From assembly GCF_009391885.1 (NCBI RefSeq), contig NZ_VZII01000002.1:35898-99897 (forward strand): a stretch of 64,000 nt of DNA, read 5' to 3'. Source of the DNA: Pseudomonas sp. MN1F. Its GTDB lineage: Bacteria > Pseudomonadota > Gammaproteobacteria > Pseudomonadales > Pseudomonadaceae. Positions 54,107 through 61,477 of the stretch are shown here, piece after piece. The first letter of the stretch is position 1; each line of letters starts with the position of its first letter. A program made the translations under genes and the position numbers. The notes beneath the pieces were generated by a model, which was not told the DNA's origin, did no database searches, and saw only the letters and a list, made by a program, of their open reading frames with translations.

Positions 54107-54463
54107 TTACCTCGGGTCCCCATTGTCATCGTACATTTCTGGATACCTGAGATGATGTCGAGGGTGACTCATTTCATGAATCCGAGGTTGCCTATCTGTA
54201 CTAATAGGCAGCGCCGCGATGGTCCACAGAGCAACCACTCCGATCGCCAGGAAGAAAGCGACTGATGCGACAGCAAGCAACAGCATCAACTTAACGGTCT
54301 GCATACCCAGACGGCGATACACAAACGGCACGCGCGCCAAAATCGATGAGTGCATAACGCTGGCTTCTAGCTGATTCACCAATCGTCCCGCATGACCTGC
54401 GGCACGAATCAAGTACTTGCCGAAAGGCGTACGGCTGGTGCTTGAAGAAGCTGGGGCCGTCAT
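54107..54463 (-). CDS. DUF3742-family membrane protein
   Basis: 118 residues: a basic N-terminus (FGKYLIRAAGHAGRL), a membrane helix (KLMLLLAVASVAFFLAIGVV) and a His-rich tail (HEMSHPRHHLRYPEMYDDNG). Typical of DUF3742, found after TraG on the opposite strand in this ICE class. Function unknown. Confidence 0.8.
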   Translation of the reverse strand: MTAPASSSTSRTPFGKYLIRAAGHAGRLVNQLEASVMHSSILARVPFVYRRLGMQTVKLMLLLAVASVAFFLAIGVVALWTIAALPISTDRQPRIHEMSHPRHHLRYPEMYDDNGDPR

Positions 54464-54701
54464 TTTCGTACCTCCGTTTACTTCACCGCACGTGCGGCCA
54501 AACCGCTACAGACAATTTGGATCCAAGCTTTAGCTTACTCCTCTCCCGCAGTTTTCCATGACCGTTGATCACTTGGTTTACGCTGCTGATCGCCAGTGGC
54601 ACCGCATGGATTGACGCATTGCTCCCGCCTGAAAATCCCCATTGACGCAATGCCGGCCCGCTTGATAAACCGAACTTGCAAGCGCTGGAAAACCAGCACC
54701 C
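54464..54701. other. Gap before structured element copy B
   Basis: 238 bases upstream of DUF3742 on one side and copy B on the other. No gene seen; likely to contain divergent promoters. Confidence 0.4.
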
Positions 54702-54813
54702 CAGGTGGCCACAACCTTAAAGGCTACGTCACTCCCGTGATGGTTGTCCCAAGGGCGATTAGCGTTCGGTGGCTCGCCTGGTTACCGCTCCCGCGGTGAT
54801 GAGCGCTCTTTCA
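54702..54813 (+). ncRNA. Structured element, copy B (upstream of DUF3085 gene)
   Basis: Second copy of the element at 29111-29226. Hairpins: GTGGCC (54705-) with GGCTAC (54722-54727); CGTCAC-TCCC-GTGATG (54727-54742); invariant AGCGTTCGG (54761-54769); TACCGC-TCCC-GCGGTG (54783-54798), flanked by GCTC and GAGC. Against copy A, four pairs change compensatorily in the first short hairpin and one in the second, while loops and the G.T position are kept. DUF3085-associated and STAXI candidate motifs from the literature are possible identities; not tested. Confidence 0.65.
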
Positions 54814-54866
54814 CATCAGCCTCACTGAGCCCTGCTCCGTCGAAGCTCCTTTTCCATTTCCGTGCC

Positions 54867-54920
54867 GGGAATTCTTCCCGCATGGGTGGCATTCCTCCGC
54901 ACTACCTGGAGGAACTCACC
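54867..54920 (+). promoter_or_regulatory. Three-arm leader of the DUF3085 gene
   Basis: Arm 1 GGGAAT (54867-54872), arm 2 ATTCCTCC (54891-54898), arm 3 GGAGGAA (54908-54914), which contains the ribosome binding site. Arm 2 pairs perfectly over 7 bases with arm 3 or over 5-6 bases with arm 1; CCC/GGG forms a small inner hairpin between arms 1 and 2. Confidence 0.65.
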
Positions 54921-55286
54921 ATGTTGCGCTTCACAGGAACTGAACTTCATGCTGTTTTGACTGAAGCGGCCCTCATCGGCTGCCGAGTCATCCTGGTCAA
55001 AGACCACGGTGTCTACCTCATGTCCGAGTTCGGCGAAAGCAAACCCGACGGAGGTAGCCGCAAACACATTGCCTACGCCATGGGTTGCAACCCTGACATC
55101 GACGACTTTGACGCCTGGTGGAATCGCGCACGCAGTGAATTCGGCGGCGACGATTTTGCCGAGTACTTCGACCTTGATGATCCCGTTCTGGAGAGCCTAC
55201 GCGGCACCAATGGGTCGCTGGTAGTTGAAGCCACATCCACGCACCTGTACATCGCTGCCGAGATTGCCCTCTCTGGGAAATCCTGA
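54921..55286 (+). CDS. DUF3085-family protein
   Basis: 121 residues: LRFTGTELHAVLTEAALIGC, CRVILVKDHGVYLMSEFGE, a conserved YAMGCNPDIDDFDAWWNRAR, EFGGDDFAEYFD, and a final THLYIAAE. This fits DUF3085, a family of ICE and plasmid proteins with no known function, usually near ArdC. ATG 54921 lies 7 bases after GGAGG. The upstream leader and structured element suggest tight control. Confidence 0.78.
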   Translation: MLRFTGTELHAVLTEAALIGCRVILVKDHGVYLMSEFGESKPDGGSRKHIAYAMGCNPDIDDFDAWWNRARSEFGGDDFAEYFDLDDPVLESLRGTNGSLVVEATSTHLYIAAEIALSGKS

Positions 55287-55583
55287 ATGCTCTCGCAACA
55301 CCCGCGATGTCCCAGGGAAGCACGAGCCAGTGCCTCTTTGGGATATCGCCCACTTCAATCTTTACGCCGACAGCAGCCGTCCATCTGGACCTTTCGAATG
55401 GAAAGCCTTCGCTGGAAGCGGCTGGAAACTCGACCTTCGCGGTGCCCTAGCTTGGGCATTGACCCCACCGGCAAGCGCGTTTTAATGCCTAGACACGCCC
55501 AGTTCACAGTGTGAGTTGTAGCGATGGTACTTCCCCAAAGTTGTTCGTGAAGCCATCGCAGGATCAGCTCTAAGGAGGCAATA
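55287..55583. other. Gap between DUF3085 and next small gene
   Basis: 297 bases. One plus-strand frame contains HFNLYADSSRPSGPFEWKAF, which might be a decayed relative of a neighbour, but there is no convincing start. GCGATGG near 55532 can pair with CCATCGC near 55553 ahead of the next gene. Confidence 0.35.
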
Positions 55584-55910
55584 GTGTCCCGAAACAACCG
55601 CTCCTTGCCCGCCATCGTCATGAGCCCAGGCGTATGGCAATTCATCACCGAGGTTGGTACGGCTACTGACGCTGTCGAGCAATCAGGGCAGCGCTTGCAA
55701 GCCGTATTAGGCATCGCCCTGGCATCGACAGACCGTCGCTACTTGCGCCAGTCGCTTGAGTTACCGCTCAGCCAATCTTCCCAGAGCGACTCACGCTCAT
55801 CGGCGGCTGCTCCTCAGTTTCTGGTAACTCACATCACGCCAGATACCGGCCCTGTTTTTCTGCACATCAGGTTGCCACATGAGATCGGTGTGGACATCTC
55901 ATCGGCCTGA
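55584..55910 (+). CDS. Small hypothetical ICE protein
   Basis: 108 residues from GTG 55584 with AAGGAGG upstream, which decides the start. Contains PGVWQFITEVGTATDAVEQS and LVTHITPDTGPVFLHIRLPH. No family recognised. It lies among the presumed early (leading-region) genes between DUF3085 and ArdC. Confidence 0.65.
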   Translation: MSRNNRSLPAIVMSPGVWQFITEVGTATDAVEQSGQRLQAVLGIALASTDRRYLRQSLELPLSQSSQSDSRSSAAAPQFLVTHITPDTGPVFLHIRLPHEIGVDISSA

Positions 55911-55943
55911 ACGCCCGCACTACCACTGTCCACTTACCCCACC

Positions 55944-55994
55944 GGGAACCCTTCCCGGCCGGGCAGCGTTCCCCTTCTTTGACTGGAGAACGTC
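55944..55994 (+). promoter_or_regulatory. Three-arm leader of ardC
   Basis: Arm 1 GGGAAC (55944-55949), arm 2 CGTTCCCC (55967-55974), arm 3 GGAGAACG (55985-55992) containing the ribosome binding site. Arm 2 pairs with arm 1 (GGGAAC/GTTCCC) or with arm 3 (7 of 8 positions). CCCGG/CCGGG forms an inner palindrome between arms 1 and 2. Confidence 0.65.
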
Positions 55995-56933
55995 ATGTCC
56001 GATATCTACCTGGACGTCACCAACAAGATTATCAGCGCCCTGAGCCAAGGGGTCATCCCCTGGATCAAACCCTGGACCACTTCAGGCTCAAGTGCTGATG
56101 CACCTTTCCCCATCAACGCGATCACCCGGCGGCCCTACGCCGGCATCAATATTCCACTGCTATGGGCCGAAGCCCGCCTGCGCGGGTACCGCCAGGATCG
56201 CTGGCTCACCTACAACCAAGCCCGCAAAGCCGGTGGTCATGTGCGCAAGGGCGAACAATCGACCCTCGCGGTGTTGTACAAACCCATGAGCAAGGAAGCA
56301 CACGACGAAGACGGTCAGGTCGTCCGTGATGAGCAAGGTAACGTCAAGATGGTGCAGTTCGCACTGCTACGGACGCATTGCCTGTTCAACATCGAGCAGA
56401 CTGAGGGACTTCCCAACGAAGAGCAGCCACATGATGAGAGTCAAGATCCGGTGGCGTTCATCGATCATGCACCTGCCGAGCGACTGTTGGCCGCCAGCGG
56501 CGCACGCATCGAGCATCGCTACGGTGATTCCGCGTTTTATCTACCGATACGGGATCTCATTCAATTGCCCACCAAGGCCCAGTTCGTGGACGTCGGCAGC
56601 TACTACGCGACCGCGCTGCATGAGCTGACGCACTGGTCGGGTCACCACGCCCGCCTCAACCGAGAAGGCATCACAGGCGGGCACGCGTTTGGCTCTGCAG
56701 CCTACGCCTTCGAGGAGTTGGTCGCGGAGATGGGCGCGGCATTTCTCTGCGCCCTCACCGGCACCCAGGGCGAGCTGCGCCACGAAGAGTACCTGGCATC
56801 CTGGTTGAAGATCCTCAAGGAAGACAAGCGGGCCATCTTCCGCGCCAGTGGACAGGCCCGTGAAGCGTCCGAGTACCTGTTAGCGCTGCAGTTGGATCAG
56901 TCCCGCGAGACGACCGAACGGCTCACGGCGTGA
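55995..56933 (+). CDS. ardC: ArdC-like anti-restriction protein
   Basis: 312 residues. N-terminal single-strand DNA-binding region (DVTNKIISALSQGVIPWIKP, GINIPLLWAEARLRGYRQDR) and a C-terminal zincin-type metalloprotease domain with HELTHWSGH (about residues 209-217) and the downstream Glu in AFEELVAEMGAAFL. ArdC proteins protect incoming single-stranded DNA from host restriction. Position next to the relaxase fits early expression in a recipient. A good terminator follows. Confidence 0.93.
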   Translation: MSDIYLDVTNKIISALSQGVIPWIKPWTTSGSSADAPFPINAITRRPYAGINIPLLWAEARLRGYRQDRWLTYNQARKAGGHVRKGEQSTLAVLYKPMSKEAHDEDGQVVRDEQGNVKMVQFALLRTHCLFNIEQTEGLPNEEQPHDESQDPVAFIDHAPAERLLAASGARIEHRYGDSAFYLPIRDLIQLPTKAQFVDVGSYYATALHELTHWSGHHARLNREGITGGHAFGSAAYAFEELVAEMGAAFLCALTGTQGELRHEEYLASWLKILKEDKRAIFRASGQAREASEYLLALQLDQSRETTERLTA

Positions 56934-56950
56934 CTTTTCCCTTCAAATAG

Positions 56951-56976
56951 AAAGGCCCCTACCGGGGCCTTTGTTT
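56951..56976. terminator. Terminator between ardC and the MvaT gene
   Basis: AAAGGCCCC (56951-56959), loop TACC, GGGGCCTTT (56964-56972), then GTTTT. It serves ardC and may act for the convergent gene as well. Confidence 0.85.
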
Positions 56977-57019
56977 TGCCTGCAACGCCGAGCATCGGCC
57001 GCTGCAATTGAGCAAGCGC

Positions 57020-57385
57020 TTACTGCAGCCAGCTCTCGACGACATCCGAGCCGTGCTCCTGCTTCCACTGCTTGAGGATCTTGTGGTTGCCGCCCTTGGT
57101 TTCGACGATCTCGCCGCTGTGCGGGTGCTTGTAGCGCTTGACCTCACGCGGCTTGCGCTGAGCGCCGGTGGAGACGCTCGAAGTGCTTACGCTCACGCCC
57201 TTGGACGGATCGAGAATGGTGATGACCTGGCGCAGGTTCATGCCGTACTCATCCAGCAGAGCCTTGAGCTTTTGTTCAAACTCGATTTCCTGCTTCAGGC
57301 CGGAATCGTTTTTCATCGCGTCCAGCTGTTGAAGTTGAGCAGCCAGTTGAGCTTCCAGTGCTTTGAATTCGGCAAGTTTGGACAT
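57020..57385 (-). CDS. MvaT-family H-NS-like xenogeneic silencer
   Basis: 121 residues. N-terminal oligomerising coiled coil (KLAEFKALEAQLAAQLQQLD) and a C-terminal AT-rich-DNA-binding domain with YKHPHSGEIVETKGGNHKIL, the K-GGN-HK form of the MvaT AT-pincer. Mobile-element copies (for example Pmr of plasmid pCAR1) mix with host MvaT/MvaV and dampen the cost of the element. Convergent with ardC. Confidence 0.93.
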   Translation of the reverse strand: MSKLAEFKALEAQLAAQLQQLDAMKNDSGLKQEIEFEQKLKALLDEYGMNLRQVITILDPSKGVSVSTSSVSTGAQRKPREVKRYKHPHSGEIVETKGGNHKILKQWKQEHGSDVVESWLQ

Positions 57386-57512
57386 GTGAAATCTTTCCTA
57401 GGATTGGGGCATGTGTGGCGATATTACCTGAGGCACAAGTACTAGCCGAGCATGAATTGGCTCTTCAGCTAACTTTTCATCCTTCAACATGTGCACATAT
57501 CTATGTGACTAA

Positions 57513-57707
57513 TCAGTCCGGCAAGAACTGGCAAAGGTGGCCCACTAGTTCACGAGGTGCAGCACTGTTGCCGATCTTGAACAACATATCGCGCTGACTG
57601 CGTGGCAGCTGCTTCGCACAGCGCTTGGCGGCTGATCGAATGGCAGCATCCGTCCCATGAATTCGGTCGGCCAACAGCACGATCAAAATGGCATCGCTTA
57701 ACGTCAT
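57513..57707 (-). CDS. Small hypothetical protein upstream of the relaxase
   Basis: 64 residues from ATG 57707 (MTLSDAILIVLLADRIHGTD ... AAKRCAKQLPRSQRDMLFKI). The frame stays open to 57947 but has no better start. Helical, basic middle; no family recognised. Divergent from traI, which makes a regulatory or accessory transfer role possible but unproven. Confidence 0.45.
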   Translation of the reverse strand: MTLSDAILIVLLADRIHGTDAAIRSAAKRCAKQLPRSQRDMLFKIGNSAAPRELVGHLCQFLPD

Positions 57708-57927
57708 CAGACCACCTACCCAAAATGATGCCGGACAGTCTACCCCCCGAGAAAAGGACAGACCATGCCGGTCCCACAGGTAACCCGATGCGCCAGGCTT
57801 CGAATTTTCGCGTTCGCGAAAAGGACCAAAAGAGTAAAGGGTAACGGCGACAATGGAAGGGGGCACAAGGGTAAGAGGCCTATCCGAAAAGGCAAAAGGA
57901 CCTTCTGAATGCAAGGCAGGTACTGCG

Positions 57928-59637
57928 ATGAAGCGCTGGTGGTTCAAACATCAAAAAGGCAATGCCGCGGAGCCCACGCTCGCTGCAGCGCCCGAGGGGT
58001 TTCTCCTCCCGCTCCCCGCTGAATCCCTGCTCTGGGCCGACCACCGGAAAAAGCTGCTGGAGCGCATCTGGCAATACACGGCGCTCTCCGAGCCTCAGTT
58101 TGAACAGCTCTACCTTGAGCCGATCCGCCGTTACGCCGCCTTTGCACAGCAACTCCCCGCCAGCGAAAGCCACCACCATGCCTACCCGGGCGGCATGCTC
58201 GACCATGGACTAGAACTGGTGGCCTACAGCCTGAAGCTGCGCCAGTCGTACCTGCTACCCAGCGGTGCCGCGCCAGAAGACCAGGCCGCGCAGTCCGATG
58301 CCTGGAGCGCGGCGATTGCCTACGGCGCCTTGCTCCACGACATTGGCAAAATTGCCGTCGACGTGCAGGTGGAGTATCAGAATGGTGAGGTGTGGCACCC
58401 CTGGCACGGGCCTTTGACCCAGCCCTACCGCTTTCGCTACGTAGTCGGCCGCGATTACAAGCTTCACGGCGCCGCCACCGGGCTGCTGTACACACAAGTT
58501 TTGACATCCCGTCAGCTCGACTGGCTCAGCAGCTATCCAATCCTGTGGGGCCACCTACTGTTTCTGCTGGCCAACCACTACGAGCATGCCGGTACCCTCG
58601 GGGAACTGGTGCTGCAAGCGGACCGGGTCTCTACAGCGCAGAACATCGGCGCCAATCCCACTAAGGCCATGCTGGCACCTAAACACTCGTTGCAGCATCA
58701 CCTGCTCACGGGCCTGCGTCACCTGGTTAAAAACGAGTTCAAATTCAACCAGCCCGGTGCAGCCGGCTGGCTCACCGAAGACCATCTGTGGTTGGTCAGT
58801 AAAACCGCCACCGACAAACTGCGCGCCTACCTGCTGGCTCAGGCCGTGGATGGCATCCCCTCTTCCAACATCGCTTTGTTCGATGAACTGCAGTCGCATG
58901 GATTGGTGGATGCGACCCCAGAGGGCAAAGCGGTATGGAGCGCCACCGTAACAGAAGACGACTGGCAACATCGCTTTACCTTTCTCCGCCTGCAGCCGAG
59001 CCTTATTTGGGCAAATGAACCTCGGCCAGACTGTTTCTGTGGCAGGATCGAACCGATGATGAATGGTCCACTGCGGACCAGTGAAGCGAAGACAGTTAGG
59101 CCGCAAACTGCTGAAGATGAAAAGCAGCCAACCGCCTCTCCCCAGAGAGAGGATTTCGACTATCTCGACGATTTGATGAACATGTTGCAAGAACGGAGCG
59201 AGGCCGAAACTGGGCCAGGCGCGGGAAGTCCTCAATCCTCCACTGCACCATCCAAGGATGCCGAGGGGCTGGCCTTCCTCGAATGGCTTCGCAAAGGGGT
59301 TCTCAATCATCGCTTAGTGGTCAACGACAGCAAGGCCAAGGTCCACACCGTGAACGGCACTTTTTTCCTAGTCACGCCGGGCATTTTCCAGCGCTACGCC
59401 GCAGAGCACCCAGACTTGGCTGACGCATACTCTAAGAGCGATGCCTGGCGGCGCATACAACGTCAATTTGAGAAGCTGCATGTACATTTGAAGACGCCCA
59501 ATGGCCAGAACATTTGGACATGCACAGTTAGAGGCCCTCGAAGCGCCAGCTCGTTGAATGGCTACTTGCTAAACGACTCCAGGACAATTTCAGGAGAGCC
59601 TCCTGCCAACAATCCTTTTTTAACGTTGATGTCTTGA
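57928..59637 (+). CDS. traI: MobH-family relaxase TraI, PFGI-1 class
   Basis: 569 residues. The N-terminal relaxase is an HD-hydrolase-like domain: HHHAYPGGMLDHGLEL (from residue 82) and LLHDIGKIAVD (H137, D138), the metal ligands of MobH relaxases, then NHYEHAGTLGEL. A Pro/Ser-rich linker (about 395-450) leads to a C-terminal winged-helix domain (FLEWLRKGVLNHRLVVNDSK). It nicks oriT and leads the strand into the recipient. ATG 57928 is chosen since the family begins shortly before this point. An oriT is expected nearby; I cannot place it. Confidence 0.93.
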   Translation: MKRWWFKHQKGNAAEPTLAAAPEGFLLPLPAESLLWADHRKKLLERIWQYTALSEPQFEQLYLEPIRRYAAFAQQLPASESHHHAYPGGMLDHGLELVAYSLKLRQSYLLPSGAAPEDQAAQSDAWSAAIAYGALLHDIGKIAVDVQVEYQNGEVWHPWHGPLTQPYRFRYVVGRDYKLHGAATGLLYTQVLTSRQLDWLSSYPILWGHLLFLLANHYEHAGTLGELVLQADRVSTAQNIGANPTKAMLAPKHSLQHHLLTGLRHLVKNEFKFNQPGAAGWLTEDHLWLVSKTATDKLRAYLLAQAVDGIPSSNIALFDELQSHGLVDATPEGKAVWSATVTEDDWQHRFTFLRLQPSLIWANEPRPDCFCGRIEPMMNGPLRTSEAKTVRPQTAEDEKQPTASPQREDFDYLDDLMNMLQERSEAETGPGAGSPQSSTAPSKDAEGLAFLEWLRKGVLNHRLVVNDSKAKVHTVNGTFFLVTPGIFQRYAAEHPDLADAYSKSDAWRRIQRQFEKLHVHLKTPNGQNIWTCTVRGPRSASSLNGYLLNDSRTISGEPPANNPFLTLMS

Positions 59638-60029
59638 GCTTTTTACCCGCGTTGAAAAGAGTCTTCGAACCGGCATGACCATAAGCGTTACGGGCCCTTG
59701 TGCCGTCAAGCGGAGCGCGTAGACCAGGATGGCCGAAGATTTGAAAGTAAAATGCCGATTTAGGCAGCACGCCGAGGCTCGGTTCACGATAGCCTGGCCG
59801 CAAAGCGGCAGCCTCCTCAACACGCCGGCAGCTCAGCGCCAATCCTCCGCTAGGTCTGTTCCACTAAGATGGAAAAACGATAGAGCAACTCGACTGAGGA
59901 CATTTTGCCACCATCGGCTGTAGAATCTTCCCTCCCAGCGATTTCCGGTTGGCACTAGACACTCATGCCAGCTGTGATTCGTGCGTTCTTAGCTGGCAGC
60001 ATCAACCATTCTCAAGGAAGCAGTCTGGC
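59638..60029. other. Gap after the relaxase; no integrase
   Basis: 392 bases with no gene. In this ICE class cargo and then a tyrosine integrase follow traI; only short frames are seen here. A stretch near 59700 (GCGGAGCGCGTAGACCAGGA) resembles one near 63450 (GCGGAGCGTGTAGGTCAGGA). Confidence 0.5.
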
Positions 60030-60896
60030 ATGTCCGAAACGCTGAAAATCAAAATCGACTTCGCCGAAAAGCGTCAGCGTCCGGCAGAGGTCTTCCAGGC
60101 AATGAGCGGCTACATCGAGGCCTACCAAGCACTCGGCCAAGTGTTGGTCAACGCGCTAGGAGACCCGGAAGACTTCGCGCTACAGCTCGAGTGCGTTGAG
60201 GCGGGCTCAGTTGCTAGCTTCATCAAAGCTGTGCCTGGTCGGCTCAAAGGATGGATGTCCTCCGCAATCATTGAGTCGGGCTTCACACTCGCTGATGCCC
60301 TCTCAGGAGTTGAGAGTACGGCCACTGAAGGCGAGGTCGATGCGATCGCTTCTGTACTTGAGAACGAGCTGACCAAAAACGATAACCCGCAGATGATTCA
60401 CCCTAAAATTGACAGGAAAGAGCTCGCGTTCGCTCTCCAGAAATTCTCTGAGGCCAACAAGAAGCTTCTCCCGGACGAAACCGTCCTAACGTCCCTGGCG
60501 GATACAGAGAATGTCACCCCCATCAACACCCACTGGCGCTTCAACGCTAATCCAAAGAATATGTTCCTTGGGATTACAACAAGCTTCAATGGCTCAGATC
60601 GGCTTTACGTACGCGCCCCAGTTAACATAGGCAAAGGTGCCTGGTCGATGGTAAGTGTTACAACAGGTAGTCGGTACAACGCCAACATTATTGATATAAA
60701 GTGGCTTGATGACTATCAAAATGGCTTGGTGCGCGCCATCGGGCCGAAGGATGTCATGGAAGCTGAAGTCTCGTTCCAGCTCTACACCCCTCCTCCTGGC
60801 CAAGGCAAACCGTATATATCAAATGCCAAAATTGTAAAAATTATTGATATCCATCGAAACGTGGGATTGCAACATGAAACAATACCCTTGCTCTAA
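60030..60896 (+). CDS. Hypothetical soluble protein, first of an overlapping pair
   Basis: 288 residues from ATG 60030 (MSETLKIKIDFAEKRQRPAE, VFQAMSGYIEAYQALGQVLV, LECVEAGSVASFIKAVPGRL, later LYVRAPVNIGKGAWSMVSV). The pattern FAEKRQRPAEVFQAM followed by an acidic-E-x-GS-x-x-x-x-I-K segment recurs in poorly studied proteins seen in defence islands; this is memory only. AAGGAAG lies upstream. The end overlaps the next gene by 23 bases, so the two are probably co-translated partners. Confidence 0.65.
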   Translation: MSETLKIKIDFAEKRQRPAEVFQAMSGYIEAYQALGQVLVNALGDPEDFALQLECVEAGSVASFIKAVPGRLKGWMSSAIIESGFTLADALSGVESTATEGEVDAIASVLENELTKNDNPQMIHPKIDRKELAFALQKFSEANKKLLPDETVLTSLADTENVTPINTHWRFNANPKNMFLGITTSFNGSDRLYVRAPVNIGKGAWSMVSVTTGSRYNANIIDIKWLDDYQNGLVRAIGPKDVMEAEVSFQLYTPPPGQGKPYISNAKIVKIIDIHRNVGLQHETIPLL

Positions 60897-61302
60897 AGAG
60901 CAGAAAGCAATCCTAGCAGAGCTGTGCTCCGAATACCTTTTTATCGTAACTCCATTCGTTTTTTTGGTAGCGATAAAGCTATACGCATACTCATGGAAAG
61001 ATATATTTCTAGCTGCCGACTGGTCGCTAGTGTCATGCATTATATTTGGTCAAATCGCGGTAAGGACGTCCCGCGCCGCCATTAAAAACCGCACAGTAGA
61101 TGATCGACACTTTTCTTGGTACTCATCCAAACGTTTCTTCTTGGTAGCCATGTCCCTCTTGGTTTACTTTGGCATGATTGCTAAACCTACATTGTGCCTT
61201 GGATTTGGACAGCTTGGACTGTTCGCATTAGCAAGCCTTTTTCATTTCAAAGATGGCGTTGCTGCGAAAGCAATCGAACACAGAACCTTGACTACTGTGT
61301 GA
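60874..61302 (+). CDS. Hypothetical membrane protein, second of the pair
   Basis: 142 residues with four hydrophobic segments (EYLFIVTPFVFLVAIKLYAY, ADWSLVSCIIFGQIAVR, RFFLVAMSLLVYFGMIAKP, LCLGFGQLGLFALASLFHF). No recognised family. ATG 60874 lies within the preceding gene; an upstream in-frame ATG at 60844 is possible. AT-rich towards its 5' end. A soluble sensor with a membrane effector is one reading of the pair. Confidence 0.6.
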   Translation: MKQYPCSKEQKAILAELCSEYLFIVTPFVFLVAIKLYAYSWKDIFLAADWSLVSCIIFGQIAVRTSRAAIKNRTVDDRHFSWYSSKRFFLVAMSLLVYFGMIAKPTLCLGFGQLGLFALASLFHFKDGVAAKAIEHRTLTTV

Positions 61303-61477
61303 GTACATTCTCCGCGAGGAATTTTCTTGTAGAGGACTCGTGAAAAATTCCGAGCCTTCCTCAAAAAGCCACCCGACCTTAATAATTTTCGAGTGGCTTA
61401 TGGCTGAGGCCTTTGTAACACTAAGAACGATGAACACTAGTGTAAGTTACAAGCGCAGCGCCCTCCAAATGCGCGCC

